Positions 45,868 through 54,803 of a stretch of DNA of 57,840 nucleotides are shown here, piece by piece. Both the position numbers and the translations under genes were made by a program. Location: contig JAUYRN010000011.1 of assembly GCA_030696775.1 (NCBI GenBank), positions 1-57,840 of the forward strand, given 5' to 3'. How positions within the stretch are numbered: the first letter of the stretch is position 1; each line of letters starts with the position of its first letter. This stretch comes from Sulfuricurvum sp. (GTDB lineage: Bacteria; Campylobacterota; Campylobacteria; Campylobacterales; Sulfurimonadaceae). The notes under the pieces are model-generated. The model was not told where the DNA came from. It ran no database searches and saw only the letters and a program-made list of their open reading frames with translations.

Positions 45868-46964
45868 TAATGGTGTCCTCCCGCTTTCGTAAATTTACCG
45901 GCAAGGTAGCGAGTATCTACAGGTGCCAATGGTGTACGTTTTTGCTCTTTTGCAACTTCTTGATAGTAATTATTATCCAAACGGAACATATCTGCATGTT
46001 GGTACGCGATCAGAATGTCCATAAGCTCACTAACGCCCGTCTCTTTACGTTTTTTCATTTCCGCTTTAAGCGTTTTAATCGCATGATGAACTTCAGGTCC
46101 AAACAATTTTTCAAGCTCTTCGATTGGAAGACGCGTTGATCCCTCGATGATTTTCCCCTCCGCATCAAATTTAGCAGGAGATTCGGTCGGAGGAACATAA
46201 TATACATTTGGTTGTGTGCCGTAATCCGGACGCAAACCAATTGCTACTTTATATTGATGTACCAATTTATACACTTGTGACTCTTCATCATCCAAGAATC
46301 CTACAAAACGAATACGTCCAACACATTGTTGTGCACATGCTGGTGGCAATCCCTGCTCAATACGTGGGAAACAAAGGATACATTTCTCTGATTTAGAGAT
46401 TTTTGGATTGAAATAGATTTTTTTGTAAGGACATCCAGCGATACAATAACGATATCCTTGACAACGATCTAAATCCACCAAAACAACACCGTCTTGCTCA
46501 CGCTTGAAGATAGCATCACGAGGACACGCACTCAAACATCCCGGATTTGTACAGTGATTACAAATACGTGGCAAGTAGAAGAAATAGTTGTCTTGTGGGA
46601 ATGCACCTGCTCCCTGATCCTCATCCCAGTTTGGTCCCCAAGTAGGAGATACATGCGGTTTAAAGGTACTGTGATCAGCACTTTCCGTCATGATAGACTC
46701 ATAGTTATAATCCCAAGGAACCCCATAATCGGCTTCAAGATTTGGAATAACTCCCGGCTGAAGATCGCCCGCAGCGTCAAATCCGCCGCCAAGTTCCATC
46801 CAATTTTTTGGATAACCCGTACCCGGATAGGTCTCAACGTTATTCCAATACATATATTCACGACCATTACGGTTCGTCCACTGTGTTTTACATGCCACAG
46901 TACATGTTTGGCACCCGATACATTTGTTCAGGTCCATGACCATTGCTAATTGTCTTTTAGACAT
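45867..46964 (-). CDS. Four-cluster FeS subunit of a type II molybdoenzyme (NarH/SerB/DdhB type)
   Basis: 365 residues. Four Cys groups: CIGCQTCTVAC (15-25), CNHCTNPGCLSACP, CQGYRYCIAGCP and CILCFPRIEQGLPPACAQQC. In the third group the second Cys position is Tyr, and in NarH it is Trp, the mark of one 3Fe-4S and three 4Fe-4S clusters. It links the catalytic subunit to the haem subunit. It has no signal peptide, so it must cross the membrane piggyback with the Tat-exported catalytic subunit. AAGGGG precedes the ATG, 9 bases after the catalytic gene. Confidence 0.94.
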   Translation of the reverse strand: MSKRQLAMVMDLNKCIGCQTCTVACKTQWTNRNGREYMYWNNVETYPGTGYPKNWMELGGGFDAAGDLQPGVIPNLEADYGVPWDYNYESIMTESADHSTFKPHVSPTWGPNWDEDQGAGAFPQDNYFFYLPRICNHCTNPGCLSACPRDAIFKREQDGVVLVDLDRCQGYRYCIAGCPYKKIYFNPKISKSEKCILCFPRIEQGLPPACAQQCVGRIRFVGFLDDEESQVYKLVHQYKVAIGLRPDYGTQPNVYYVPPTESPAKFDAEGKIIEGSTRLPIEELEKLFGPEVHHAIKTLKAEMKKRKETGVSELMDILIAYQHADMFRLDNNYYQEVAKEQKRTPLAPVDTRYLAGKFTKAGGHH

Positions 46965-46973
46965 CTAAACCCC

Positions 46974-49886
46974 TTAATATTTTACGTCAGTTGCTTTTTC
47001 ATAGTTCACGGCACCATCGTAAGCGTATTGGTTACCATCCCATAGACCACCGAATTTCAAGTGACCCCAGCCATCAGCCATTTCCAAAAGGTTCATCGCG
47101 ACAGGAACGACCTCATTGTGACCTTTATTTTTCAAATACATGTACGGTTCCCATCCATGCTCCATTACCAATCCATCAGCCGGTGCAGATGAAGAGAGTT
47201 TTGCCATTGCATAAAACTCACCTTGGTGATTGAAAATACGGATAGTATCGCCATCAGCGATTCCTTTAGTTTCTGCAACCACACGGTTTACTTGAATCGC
47301 AGGGACACCGCGCTGTAGTCGTAAAAGTGTACGTGACGTTTTATAGTTGGAGTGAATAGACCAACGTGCATGAGGCGTCATGAACACATACGGATGATCC
47401 GATGTTTGTGGACGAATCCCTTCCATACCAGTGTTTGTAGCTGCACCCATTTTGATGTACATATCATGGTCAACATAGAATGTTTGCCGTCCTGATAGTG
47501 TCTCAAGGCGCTCAAATTTATACAAATGATATTCCATAGAGCTGTATGGACGATCTGAGTACAACGGCGAACTTTTTGCTGCTTTTTCATTAATAAGCAA
47601 GAATCCGCCCACTTTGTACATTTTTTCCATTGTCCATGGCTCGTATTGCTCACATTTTTCCAATGCCGCTTGAACTGCCATCTTATCAGTTCCGAGATAA
47701 TTTTCACCGGCCCCTTCAGATTCCGCATCCGTATTTGTATACTCTTTGTGGAATATAGTCAAATCATGGAAACCAGGTTTTGCATATTTTTTATGATCAG
47801 GAACTTTTGCTTTACTAATGTTCTGAGGGCGATTTGCAAGCTCTTCCATTTTTTTAGCAAGAAGAGTAAACATTGACCACTCATCCATTGATTCACCAAT
47901 ATTTTTGATGTTCGCAACCGGTTGAGCCAAATTGGTAAAACGGTGGTAACCCGGAGACGTACGAAGGTCATAAACTTCGTAGTGCGATTTTGCAGGAAGC
48001 AAAATATCCGCAAATTGGGCCGCTTCAGACATACGATAGTCAACGTACGCATAAAATTTCGTTTTTTCTAAAAATGCTTTACGATATTCAGTCCCTTTAT
48101 TGCGACGGAATTTTGAGTCTGCTACGATGAGAGCACAATCAGGCTGCCACCATGGTTTGTTCACATTACCATGCTTTGACTCTTTGTTAACGGTATCATT
48201 CTCGCCTTGTTTGAGCATTTCTGACAATACTGCCATGTACTCTTTTTTAGACATACCATTTTGTGCACGCTTCACGTCTTCATCACTGAAAAACTTGTCA
48301 AACGATTTCATTCCGTCACCGAATACGAATTCGCCCACAAAACCAGATCCAAAACGAGCATTGTATTTACCGCTAAATCCTGCCAATACGCCAAGACCGG
48401 AAAGTTGGAACTCATTTTCAGTATTGAGTCCGCCGTATGGTCCCATACGACCTGTCAAACCACAGATAGAAGAGATATTCCAAATTGACATAACACCATT
48501 GAAATATTTGTTGAGAGAGAAGCCGGTTGTAATCTCAACGACTTTTGGCAATGCAATGTCATGCGCAAGAATACGAACGGTATCAGGATGTACCCCTGTG
48601 ATCTCTTTGGTTGCTTCAGGTGCAAATTTTGCCGCAGATGCTTTAAGCATTTCAAATACGGTTGTTACATTGCGCTTATCGCCATGCATATCCGTAATTG
48701 TCCATGAACCTTCAAGCTCTGGAGTGATTCCCTGCTCATCAAGACGAAGTGATTTAATTGCACTTCCTTCAGATGCCGGCATTAACGCAGGTTTTCCTGT
48801 CGCTGAATTCATGCAGTAGAACTCTTCTGTATATTTATGGTGATCTTCTTCATTCGCCGCATGCTCCATATCGGAACGACGGATCATTTTTTGCGTTTTC
48901 ACATCGACCAAGAATGGAAGATCGGTAAACGTTTTCATGAACTCCGGCTTATAAAGCTTTTCGTTGATGATAATATTCATAACACTCATTGCCAAAATGT
49001 TGTCAGAACCTGCTTTGATCGGGATCCAAAGGTCCGCTGATTTAGCGGTTGCATTGAACTCAGGAGTGATAACGATGACTTTTGCGCCGTTGTATTTTCC
49101 TTCCCAAACGAAGTGAGCATCAGGAATACGAGAAACCGATGGATTTCCACCCCACATAACAGCGGTGTCGACGGTATACATGAAATCCCACGTACAACCA
49201 ACGTTACCCTCTCCATAGGCGATAGCAGCACCTGAGAACATGTCCCCTAGGTATGATGATGGATAAATACGAATCGCGCCCAATTGAGTTGAGAAACGCA
49301 ATGGAGCACCACGACGACCTTCTGTAAGCAAACCTGTACCTGCGTGAACCATCAATTTATCTGGTCCGCGTTGTGGATCAGTCATACAATCAAAAATTTG
49401 TTGACATACGACCTCAGCAGCCTCATCCCAGCTAATACGTTTCCATTTACCTTCACCACGCTCACCAACACGTTGCATTGGATAAAGCAAACGGTCTTTT
49501 TGGTACATTACTTGAGAGTGCTGAACCCCTTTATTACATCCACGTGGGTTGAAGTCAGGGATTTTTGCATTGATAACCGGATAACGAGCCGATTGGTTTT
49601 CACGAGTAACAACACCGTTATTTGACCAAACTTCCCAAGCACAGTTACCTTGACAGTTTACACAGTGATACGCGAAACCATGCTCTTCTTTTTTACCGTA
49701 CGTAAACGCAAATTCATTGCGATACATGCTTTCAGTATAGTTGGTATTCGGGTAATTCTCTTTCCCGTTTTCAACCGACATTACATTTGTTTTTGCGAAA
49801 AGTGAACCTTGTGAAGCCACCAATGCAGCCGTCATACCTGAAACTTTCAGGAAATCACGACGATTATTGTTCATTACTTTTGTCAT
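46974..49886 (-). CDS. Type II DMSO-reductase-family molybdopterin catalytic subunit
   Basis: 970 residues. Tat motif RRDFLK (9-14) and a hydrophobic stretch show periplasmic export. FS0 cluster ligands are His74, Cys78, Cys82 and Cys117 (HCVNCQGNC, then RGCNKG): the type II pattern of NarG, SerA, DdhA and PcrA, here with an extra Cys75. Asp215 in SYLGDMFSG is the candidate Mo ligand. Bis-MGD-binding motifs are seen (MWGGNPSVSRIPD, VITPEFNATAKSADLWIPIKAG). Known relatives act on nitrate, selenate, chlorate, dimethyl sulfide or hydrocarbons; the substrate here is unknown. The upstream rhodanese suggests a sulfur compound. AAGG precedes the ATG. Confidence 0.93.
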   Translation of the reverse strand: MTKVMNNNRRDFLKVSGMTAALVASQGSLFAKTNVMSVENGKENYPNTNYTESMYRNEFAFTYGKKEEHGFAYHCVNCQGNCAWEVWSNNGVVTRENQSARYPVINAKIPDFNPRGCNKGVQHSQVMYQKDRLLYPMQRVGERGEGKWKRISWDEAAEVVCQQIFDCMTDPQRGPDKLMVHAGTGLLTEGRRGAPLRFSTQLGAIRIYPSSYLGDMFSGAAIAYGEGNVGCTWDFMYTVDTAVMWGGNPSVSRIPDAHFVWEGKYNGAKVIVITPEFNATAKSADLWIPIKAGSDNILAMSVMNIIINEKLYKPEFMKTFTDLPFLVDVKTQKMIRRSDMEHAANEEDHHKYTEEFYCMNSATGKPALMPASEGSAIKSLRLDEQGITPELEGSWTITDMHGDKRNVTTVFEMLKASAAKFAPEATKEITGVHPDTVRILAHDIALPKVVEITTGFSLNKYFNGVMSIWNISSICGLTGRMGPYGGLNTENEFQLSGLGVLAGFSGKYNARFGSGFVGEFVFGDGMKSFDKFFSDEDVKRAQNGMSKKEYMAVLSEMLKQGENDTVNKESKHGNVNKPWWQPDCALIVADSKFRRNKGTEYRKAFLEKTKFYAYVDYRMSEAAQFADILLPAKSHYEVYDLRTSPGYHRFTNLAQPVANIKNIGESMDEWSMFTLLAKKMEELANRPQNISKAKVPDHKKYAKPGFHDLTIFHKEYTNTDAESEGAGENYLGTDKMAVQAALEKCEQYEPWTMEKMYKVGGFLLINEKAAKSSPLYSDRPYSSMEYHLYKFERLETLSGRQTFYVDHDMYIKMGAATNTGMEGIRPQTSDHPYVFMTPHARWSIHSNYKTSRTLLRLQRGVPAIQVNRVVAETKGIADGDTIRIFNHQGEFYAMAKLSSSAPADGLVMEHGWEPYMYLKNKGHNEVVPVAMNLLEMADGWGHLKFGGLWDGNQYAYDGAVNYEKATDVKY

Positions 49887-49895
49887 ATTTGAGCC

Positions 49896-51011
49896 TTATC
49901 GTTTAATCGGAAGATTCATGTCGTTACCCCAAACATCCCAGCTTCCAGTGAAGACTTTGACGTTTTTGTAACCGAGCAATTGGAGCGCTGTAATGTGTTC
50001 AGAACCGCGACCCGCGCCTACTTGACAGTAAGCATAAATCGTTTTATCTTTGGTAACACCATAATTATCGTATACTTTTTGGATCTCATCTGCAGACTTA
50101 AATGACATTTTTTTATCTGCATCCGAAATTTGACTCCATTCGATGAAGGTTGCTCCCGGAATGTGTCCGCCGCGTGCTACGTTATCCATTTTACGCTCAC
50201 CGATAATCTCTGCAAGTCCGCGAGAGTCAATAATAACAAATTTGGAACTTTTACCATTTTTGAGAATATCTTCCATTGCATGTTTCACTTCATTTTTATC
50301 AGCGATTACAGTGTATTTGACATTTTTAGGATTAATTTTATAGGTTTTAGCGGTAACAGTTTCATCACCTTTGACGACTAAAAGACGTTTTTCAACTTCT
50401 GTCATCTTTGTTTTCAATGCTACAGAATCTGTTTGAGCTTTTGCAATGATCGCATCAAGTGCTGCTTTGTCAGCACCCTCTTTTTTCAATGCTTCTTTTG
50501 CATCTTTTTGAGCTTTTGAACTTGCTTTTAATTCTTTATTAAGAGCATCGTACTCTTTTTGAGCCGGATCAACTGCCATCATAGCTGAACGTCCGCCATT
50601 GAGTACTTTTACATTTTTGTGTCCATAACTGTCAAAAAATGAATAAACACCTGTTGCATTGGGACCCTTGAAGTCATCGTATGCGATAACCATCATGTCA
50701 TTGCTAATCCCTTTTTTACCAATTGTTTGTTCAGCATCATCAATACAGCGATATAAAGGTGCACAGTGCATCTCTCCATCAATCTCTGAATGATGCAAAT
50801 GGTGCGCATACATCTCAACTGAACCTTTAATATGCCCAAGTTTATAAATGTCTTCGTTATCACCTGATACAAACATAACTTTTGGATTTCCGATCAACTT
50901 AACCGCGTCTTCGGCTGAAATAAGAATGTCCTTATTTACATAATCCGCAGCCAATACATTTGCCGCAGATAATGATGCCGCCAAACAGAGTGTCATTAAC
51001 AATCTATTCAT
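49896..51011 (-). CDS. Periplasmic tandem rhodanese with coiled-coil insert
   Basis: 371 residues from the ATG at 51011 (AAGGAG upstream; an in-frame start 21 bases earlier is less likely). Signal peptide about 1-22. The first rhodanese domain (about 30-148) has Asp where the active Cys should be (AYDDFKGPN). An insert rich in Lys, Ala and Glu (about 150-215) is probably a coiled coil. The second domain (about 235-371) keeps the active Cys329 in YCQVGAGRGSE. Rhodaneses carry sulfane sulfur. As first gene of the molybdoenzyme operon, 9 bases before the catalytic subunit, it may feed a sulfur substrate to, or take it from, that enzyme. Confidence 0.9.
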   Translation of the reverse strand: MNRLLMTLCLAASLSAANVLAADYVNKDILISAEDAVKLIGNPKVMFVSGDNEDIYKLGHIKGSVEMYAHHLHHSEIDGEMHCAPLYRCIDDAEQTIGKKGISNDMMVIAYDDFKGPNATGVYSFFDSYGHKNVKVLNGGRSAMMAVDPAQKEYDALNKELKASSKAQKDAKEALKKEGADKAALDAIIAKAQTDSVALKTKMTEVEKRLLVVKGDETVTAKTYKINPKNVKYTVIADKNEVKHAMEDILKNGKSSKFVIIDSRGLAEIIGERKMDNVARGGHIPGATFIEWSQISDADKKMSFKSADEIQKVYDNYGVTKDKTIYAYCQVGAGRGSEHITALQLLGYKNVKVFTGSWDVWGNDMNLPIKR

Positions 51012-51099
51012 CCATGCTCCTTTTTCTCTCAAATTAATATTCTAATCTCCCATTGTATCCATGATGGGTACAACTAATTTTTACAGAATAACCGTCCCT

Positions 51100-51105
51100 A
51101 TTATA
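51100..51105 (-). promoter_or_regulatory. Candidate -10 box of the rhodanese-molybdoenzyme operon
   Basis: TATAAT reads on the reverse strand at 51105-51100, 89 bases before the rhodanese ATG, leaving a leader of about 80 bases. The gap between the divergent operons (51012-51337, 326 bases) is AT-rich. Besides this box I see no strong inverted repeat or regulator site in it. Confidence 0.5.
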
Positions 51106-51337
51106 GATTCGAGAGTCTTAATAACTCTTAAATTTGTTTTAAAACTTGCTATTTATTTACCATTTGTTACATTCCCATCACAATTTCGTGCAATCTTCCC
51201 AATAAGATATTGTTTTATGTTTTCTTATAAATCTACTAACTTTTCTAAACCTTATAACTTAAACTTAAAAGTATTTGTTTAATGAGTTTTTGCTAGTATC
51301 ACAGTTACATTTATATCAAAATCCAAGGAGTCCTCGT

Positions 51338-51943
51338 ATGAGCACTACCACTGTTTCGTATGCAATTGAACATTTAGACACCCTCACTCTTATAGAATTT
51401 CTCGAAGATAAAGCCCTTCCAATTGAAGACGTGCGCGCGATTTATGACGCCTTTAAAGATGATAAACAATTAGTTGGACAAGTCGCCATGAATCTCTCAT
51501 TGCGTACCTCTGTTTATGAACGCGAAAAAGAGTACAGTCCTATTATGGTTGCATTACTGATTGATATTTCTCAAAATCCGATCGATATGGGGGCTCGTTG
51601 GGCGGTCGCTAAAAACCCTCATACTCCCGTAGAAGTTTTACGACATTTGGCCAATGACACCATCAATCTTGTTCGTGCGCTAGTAGCAACCAATCCCTCA
51701 ACGCCAAGTGATGTTTTAGAGAAATTTTTCAGTGATGAAAAGATTGTGCGTGATGGACTTTCAGGCAATCCAAACACTCCCCCAAAACTACTAAAAATAC
51801 TGGTGGATGACAATGACAAAATGGTGCGTATGCGCCTTGCTGAAAACCGTGCAGCACCAAGAGAAATCATTGAATCACTTCTAAAAGATAATGATATTGA
51901 CGTAACGAAAGCAGCACAAGCAAATTTGGATGCTTCTAAATGA
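51338..51943 (+). CDS. LRV-repeat protein, first gene of the mrp operon
   Basis: 201 residues from the ATG at 51338 (AAGGAGT upstream), preferred to an in-frame ATG at 51275. After an N-terminal helical region (about 1-90), four leucine-rich-variant repeats of about 24-26 residues follow, each starting NPxTP or similar and holding a VLxxL helix. The classic Azotobacter LRV protein has an FeS-binding Cys cluster before the repeats; this one has no cysteine. The stop overlaps the next ATG as ATGA, and mrp, an FeS carrier, is two genes downstream, so an FeS-related scaffold role is plausible. Confidence 0.82.
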   Translation: MSTTTVSYAIEHLDTLTLIEFLEDKALPIEDVRAIYDAFKDDKQLVGQVAMNLSLRTSVYEREKEYSPIMVALLIDISQNPIDMGARWAVAKNPHTPVEVLRHLANDTINLVRALVATNPSTPSDVLEKFFSDEKIVRDGLSGNPNTPPKLLKILVDDNDKMVRMRLAENRAAPREIIESLLKDNDIDVTKAAQANLDASK

Positions 51944-52311
51944 AAAAACACAATCATGAAATGCGTAGTAAATTTCTGACTCTGGAAAACCATTTTCTCA
52001 ATACTTTTTTCTCAGGTCTCTATTTGAGTGCAGGCGATTTTATCCGTATTGCTGCGGCAAATGGACTTGATTTAAAAATGCATTCACGTGAAATGCTTAT
52101 CAAAGAACTATTGAATGAAACCGATAAACTTGGGACCATAGGAGGTGTCGTTGCTGCCTTGAATCGTCTCATTGATGAACGTATCACGGCCTATCACCGC
52201 CTTAGTCTCGAATACCCTGCCGCACGTGTACCACTCGCAAAGCTTGCACAAAAAGCTACGGGCACAAAATCCCTTCTCGCACGAGATGTTAGAGGTAATC
52301 CTTATGAATAG
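51940..52311 (+). CDS. Small unknown protein between the LRV gene and mrp
   Basis: 123 residues, helical, basic, rich in His and Arg at the start (KKHNHEMRSK). No signal peptide, membrane helix or Cys. It overlaps the LRV gene by ATGA and mrp by 8 bases, so the three products are tightly coupled. No family recognised. Confidence 0.7.
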   Translation: MKKHNHEMRSKFLTLENHFLNTFFSGLYLSAGDFIRIAAANGLDLKMHSREMLIKELLNETDKLGTIGGVVAALNRLIDERITAYHRLSLEYPAARVPLAKLAQKATGTKSLLARDVRGNPYE

Positions 52312-53344
52312 TAAAAACTTTGAGCACGCACTACAAGCCCTTAAATACCCAAATCTTGATCGAACCCTTGGAGAGCTAAAGCTTATCTCGACTTCAAAGG
52401 TAACAGACGATAATGCTTACGTAGAACTTCTGACCGTCAGTGATGAATCGTATCTCACCGTCAAAACAGCCATTGAAAATGCTTTCGCACATGAATTTAA
52501 ATCGTTAAATATCACGAAAAAAGCGCAAATACAAAAAGACACCAACTACGGTACAACGGCAACCCCCAATAATCGAGCACCGTATGCGGCAAACGTTATC
52601 GCTGTAACGAGCGGCAAGGGTGGAGTGGGCAAAAGTACCGTAAGCGTTAATCTTGCTATCGCACTTGCTCAGTTAGGCTATAAGGTAGGTTTATTGGATG
52701 CTGACGTGTATGGACCTAACGTACCTCGTCTTACCAATACTGATTTGGAAAAAATCAGCTGGAATGATGACAATAAAATCGTCCCAAGCGAAAATTACGG
52801 ACTCAAAATAATGAGCGTGGCATTAACCACCCCTACCTCAGATACACCACTTGTCTGGCGTTCATCCGTTGCCGTTTCTGCGCTGATTCAGTTTTTAGAA
52901 GATGTTGCATGGGGCGAGCTTGATTTTATGGTCATCGATATGCCTCCGGGCACTGGCGACATTCAACTCACCATGGCGCAAGAGCTTCCAATCACAGCAG
53001 GTGTTCTCGTCACTACTCCTCAACTCGTAGCATCCGATGATGTCAGCCGTGCTATCCGGATGTTTCAAGACATCCACGTCCCTATGGCAGGATTGGTTGA
53101 AAACATGAGCTATTTTATTGCTCCGGATACAGGAAATCGTTATGATATTTTTGGTTCAGGTGGAGGACAGCGACTAAGCGAACGATACAATATTCCCCTA
53201 TTAGGTCAAATACCGCTCGATATGGAAATCCGAGAAGGTTCAGATAATGGAGAACCCCCAGTAGCACTTGGAAACGATGTACAAAAAAAATATTATCAAG
53301 ATATTGTGAAAAGAATGCTAGAGACAATAGAGTTTAAACTTTAG
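52304..53344 (+). CDS. mrp: Mrp/ApbC-family P-loop FeS-cluster carrier
   Basis: 346 residues from the ATG at 52304 (AGAGG upstream); the longer frame would overlap the previous gene by 140 bases. An N-terminal MIP18/DUF59 domain (about 1-78) precedes the deviant Walker A SGKGGVGKS (103-111), LLDADVYGPN and VIDMPPGTGD. Mrp proteins bind and pass on 4Fe-4S clusters. The usual CxxC after ENMS is missing: the segment reads ENMSYFIAPDTG. Such Mrp variants exist in other groups, but how they hold a cluster is unclear. Confidence 0.94.
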   Translation: MNSKNFEHALQALKYPNLDRTLGELKLISTSKVTDDNAYVELLTVSDESYLTVKTAIENAFAHEFKSLNITKKAQIQKDTNYGTTATPNNRAPYAANVIAVTSGKGGVGKSTVSVNLAIALAQLGYKVGLLDADVYGPNVPRLTNTDLEKISWNDDNKIVPSENYGLKIMSVALTTPTSDTPLVWRSSVAVSALIQFLEDVAWGELDFMVIDMPPGTGDIQLTMAQELPITAGVLVTTPQLVASDDVSRAIRMFQDIHVPMAGLVENMSYFIAPDTGNRYDIFGSGGGQRLSERYNIPLLGQIPLDMEIREGSDNGEPPVALGNDVQKKYYQDIVKRMLETIEFKL

Positions 53345-53418
53345 TCGCACCCAAAGGGCACAAGAACCTCTTTGATGTCCTCGTAATCATACGCCCATTA
53401 GGGAGAATGACGAAAAAA

Positions 53419-53835
53419 TTATTCCTGCGCCTTAAGTTCTGCATACAGCTTTATACAAGCCTCCACATCACTTCGTGCCGGCTTTACACGTATAGAGAGA
53501 TAGCTAACGCTTCCATCACTGCGCTCACGACGGAGTGCCGTTGCATACACCCAGTAATGTCCATTATCTTTACGACGATTTTTGACAAATCCTGTCCAAA
53601 AACCTTTATTCTGTAAATCATCCCACAGCCCTTTAAACGCAATACGTGGCATATCGGGATGACGAACCATATTATGAGGCTGACCCAAAAGCTCTTCTTT
53701 CGTATATCCTGCAACCTCACAAAATAAATCATTGACATACGTAATAATTCCGTTGCTGTCCGTTTCACTTAAAATATATCCACTCGATGGGTAAAACCAT
53801 TCATTACTGGTTGGATCTTGATAAATATCAGCCAT
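53419..53835 (-). CDS. PAS-domain protein, CetB/Aer-like
   Basis: 138 residues from the ATG at 53835; an in-frame ATG lies 18 bases upstream. The whole protein is one PAS domain with the Aer/CetB pattern: ILSETDSNGIITYVNDLFCEVAGYTKEELLGQPHNMVRHPDMP and the later FWTGFVKNRRKDG-like loop. In Campylobacter CetB binds FAD and signals energy state to the receptor CetA. No receptor gene is adjacent here, so the partner must be elsewhere. Confidence 0.85.
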   Translation of the reverse strand: MADIYQDPTSNEWFYPSSGYILSETDSNGIITYVNDLFCEVAGYTKEELLGQPHNMVRHPDMPRIAFKGLWDDLQNKGFWTGFVKNRRKDNGHYWVYATALRRERSDGSVSYLSIRVKPARSDVEACIKLYAELKAQE

Positions 53836-53879
53836 GTGTACATTCCTAAACATGAAGTTACAAAAGTATATCTAAAAAT

Positions 53880-53950
53880 TAGAAGGAAAGAATTGAAAAG
53901 AAGAAAGAAGAAAGAAGATTTTTCCGTTCACCCTGAGCCCCTCGAAGGGT
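53880..53950. repeat. Purine tract and REP-like hairpin between genes
   Basis: 53880-53918 is almost all A and G on the + strand with an AAGAAAG repeat. It is followed by a TTCACCCTGAGCCCCTCGAAGGGT element (53928-53950) whose ACCCT/AGGGT ends pair. The latter resembles a repeat common in many bacterial intergenic regions. It lies between the PAS gene start and the 3' end of a DUF302 gene, so it may terminate the latter. Confidence 0.5.
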
Positions 53951-53972
53951 AGAGTAAACAGAAAGTGTAAAA

Positions 53973-54803
53973 TTATTTAAACGTTTTTTGAAGACTTTTT
54001 GTAACAGCATCAGGAATCGTCATAATTCCCATAAATCCGCCCATGTCTAACAATGGATAGCTAACTGCGATAAAATATTTTGCATTTAACGCTTTTGCTT
54101 TTCCACCTTCGATAAGCACAGCCCATGGCAAAAGCTCACTGTTTTGTGCACCGATCTTTTTAGGGAAAGCACTGGTACGTTTATCAAGCTCAACAAACGC
54201 AACATAACGATCATCTCCCACTTGAACAACTGTCCCTTTAGCTGCTTTTGCACGAGCAACTAAATCAGCTGTTGATCCCTCACCTACAACGTCCATATCT
54301 TGATAATACGGCATTCCAAGCATAAAGCGATAATTAGATAATCCTGCAAATTCCCATTGATCTTCAGAATTTCTTAATGGACCAAATGCTTTTTCCAAAG
54401 CGATGTATTCAGCAGAAGCGGTTGCATGATTGTAATCATCTTGCAAGAATGCTTTATTAAAATAAATAGGGTTAGCGATATGCACTTGATGGCGCTCATC
54501 ATCCACTAAAATTCTTCCTACAGCAGCCAAAGCACGTATTGGCTTGTTAGCATCAGCTTTCATAGCTGCATTCGTATACAAAATCGTTGTACACGTTTCA
54601 GCTGGCTTAAACGTACCTACGACTTCAAAACCCTGAGCCGCTAATTTTGATTTAGCGCTCTCAACGTCAACATACGCTCCAACTCTGTATGCTGGAACCA
54701 TTTTTTCTATGGCAACGCCACCTTCAATCTTTGGCGCAGTTGCTGAACATCCTGAAAATGCGATGGCAAATGCCAACGCAGTTAATGATAGTATTTTTTT
54801 CAT
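53973..54803 (-). CDS. DUF302-type lipoprotein
   Basis: 276 residues. The signal peptide ends in a lipobox (AFSGC, Cys19), so it is a lipoprotein. The body holds two halves, with a DVESAKSKLAAQGFEVVGTF start typical of DUF302. Function unknown; DUF302 proteins are small alpha/beta folds. Its ATG overlaps the stop of the second DUF302 gene upstream, and a FadL-type porin precedes both. Confidence 0.8.
   Translation of the reverse strand: MKKILSLTALAFAIAFSGCSATAPKIEGGVAIEKMVPAYRVGAYVDVESAKSKLAAQGFEVVGTFKPAETCTTILYTNAAMKADANKPIRALAAVGRILVDDERHQVHIANPIYFNKAFLQDDYNHATASAEYIALEKAFGPLRNSEDQWEFAGLSNYRFMLGMPYYQDMDVVGEGSTADLVARAKAAKGTVVQVGDDRYVAFVELDKRTSAFPKKIGAQNSELLPWAVLIEGGKAKALNAKYFIAVSYPLLDMGGFMGIMTIPDAVTKSLQKTFK

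Noticed and set aside
48100-48819. 239-residue + strand ORF opposite the molybdoenzyme gene
   Set aside because: Antisense to a clear catalytic subunit; no domain pattern or start signal.
42517-51011. Operon read as respiratory nitrate or perchlorate reductase
   Set aside because: No NarI-type membrane subunit, no chlorite dismutase, and the gamma subunit is of the ethylbenzene/DMS dehydrogenase type.
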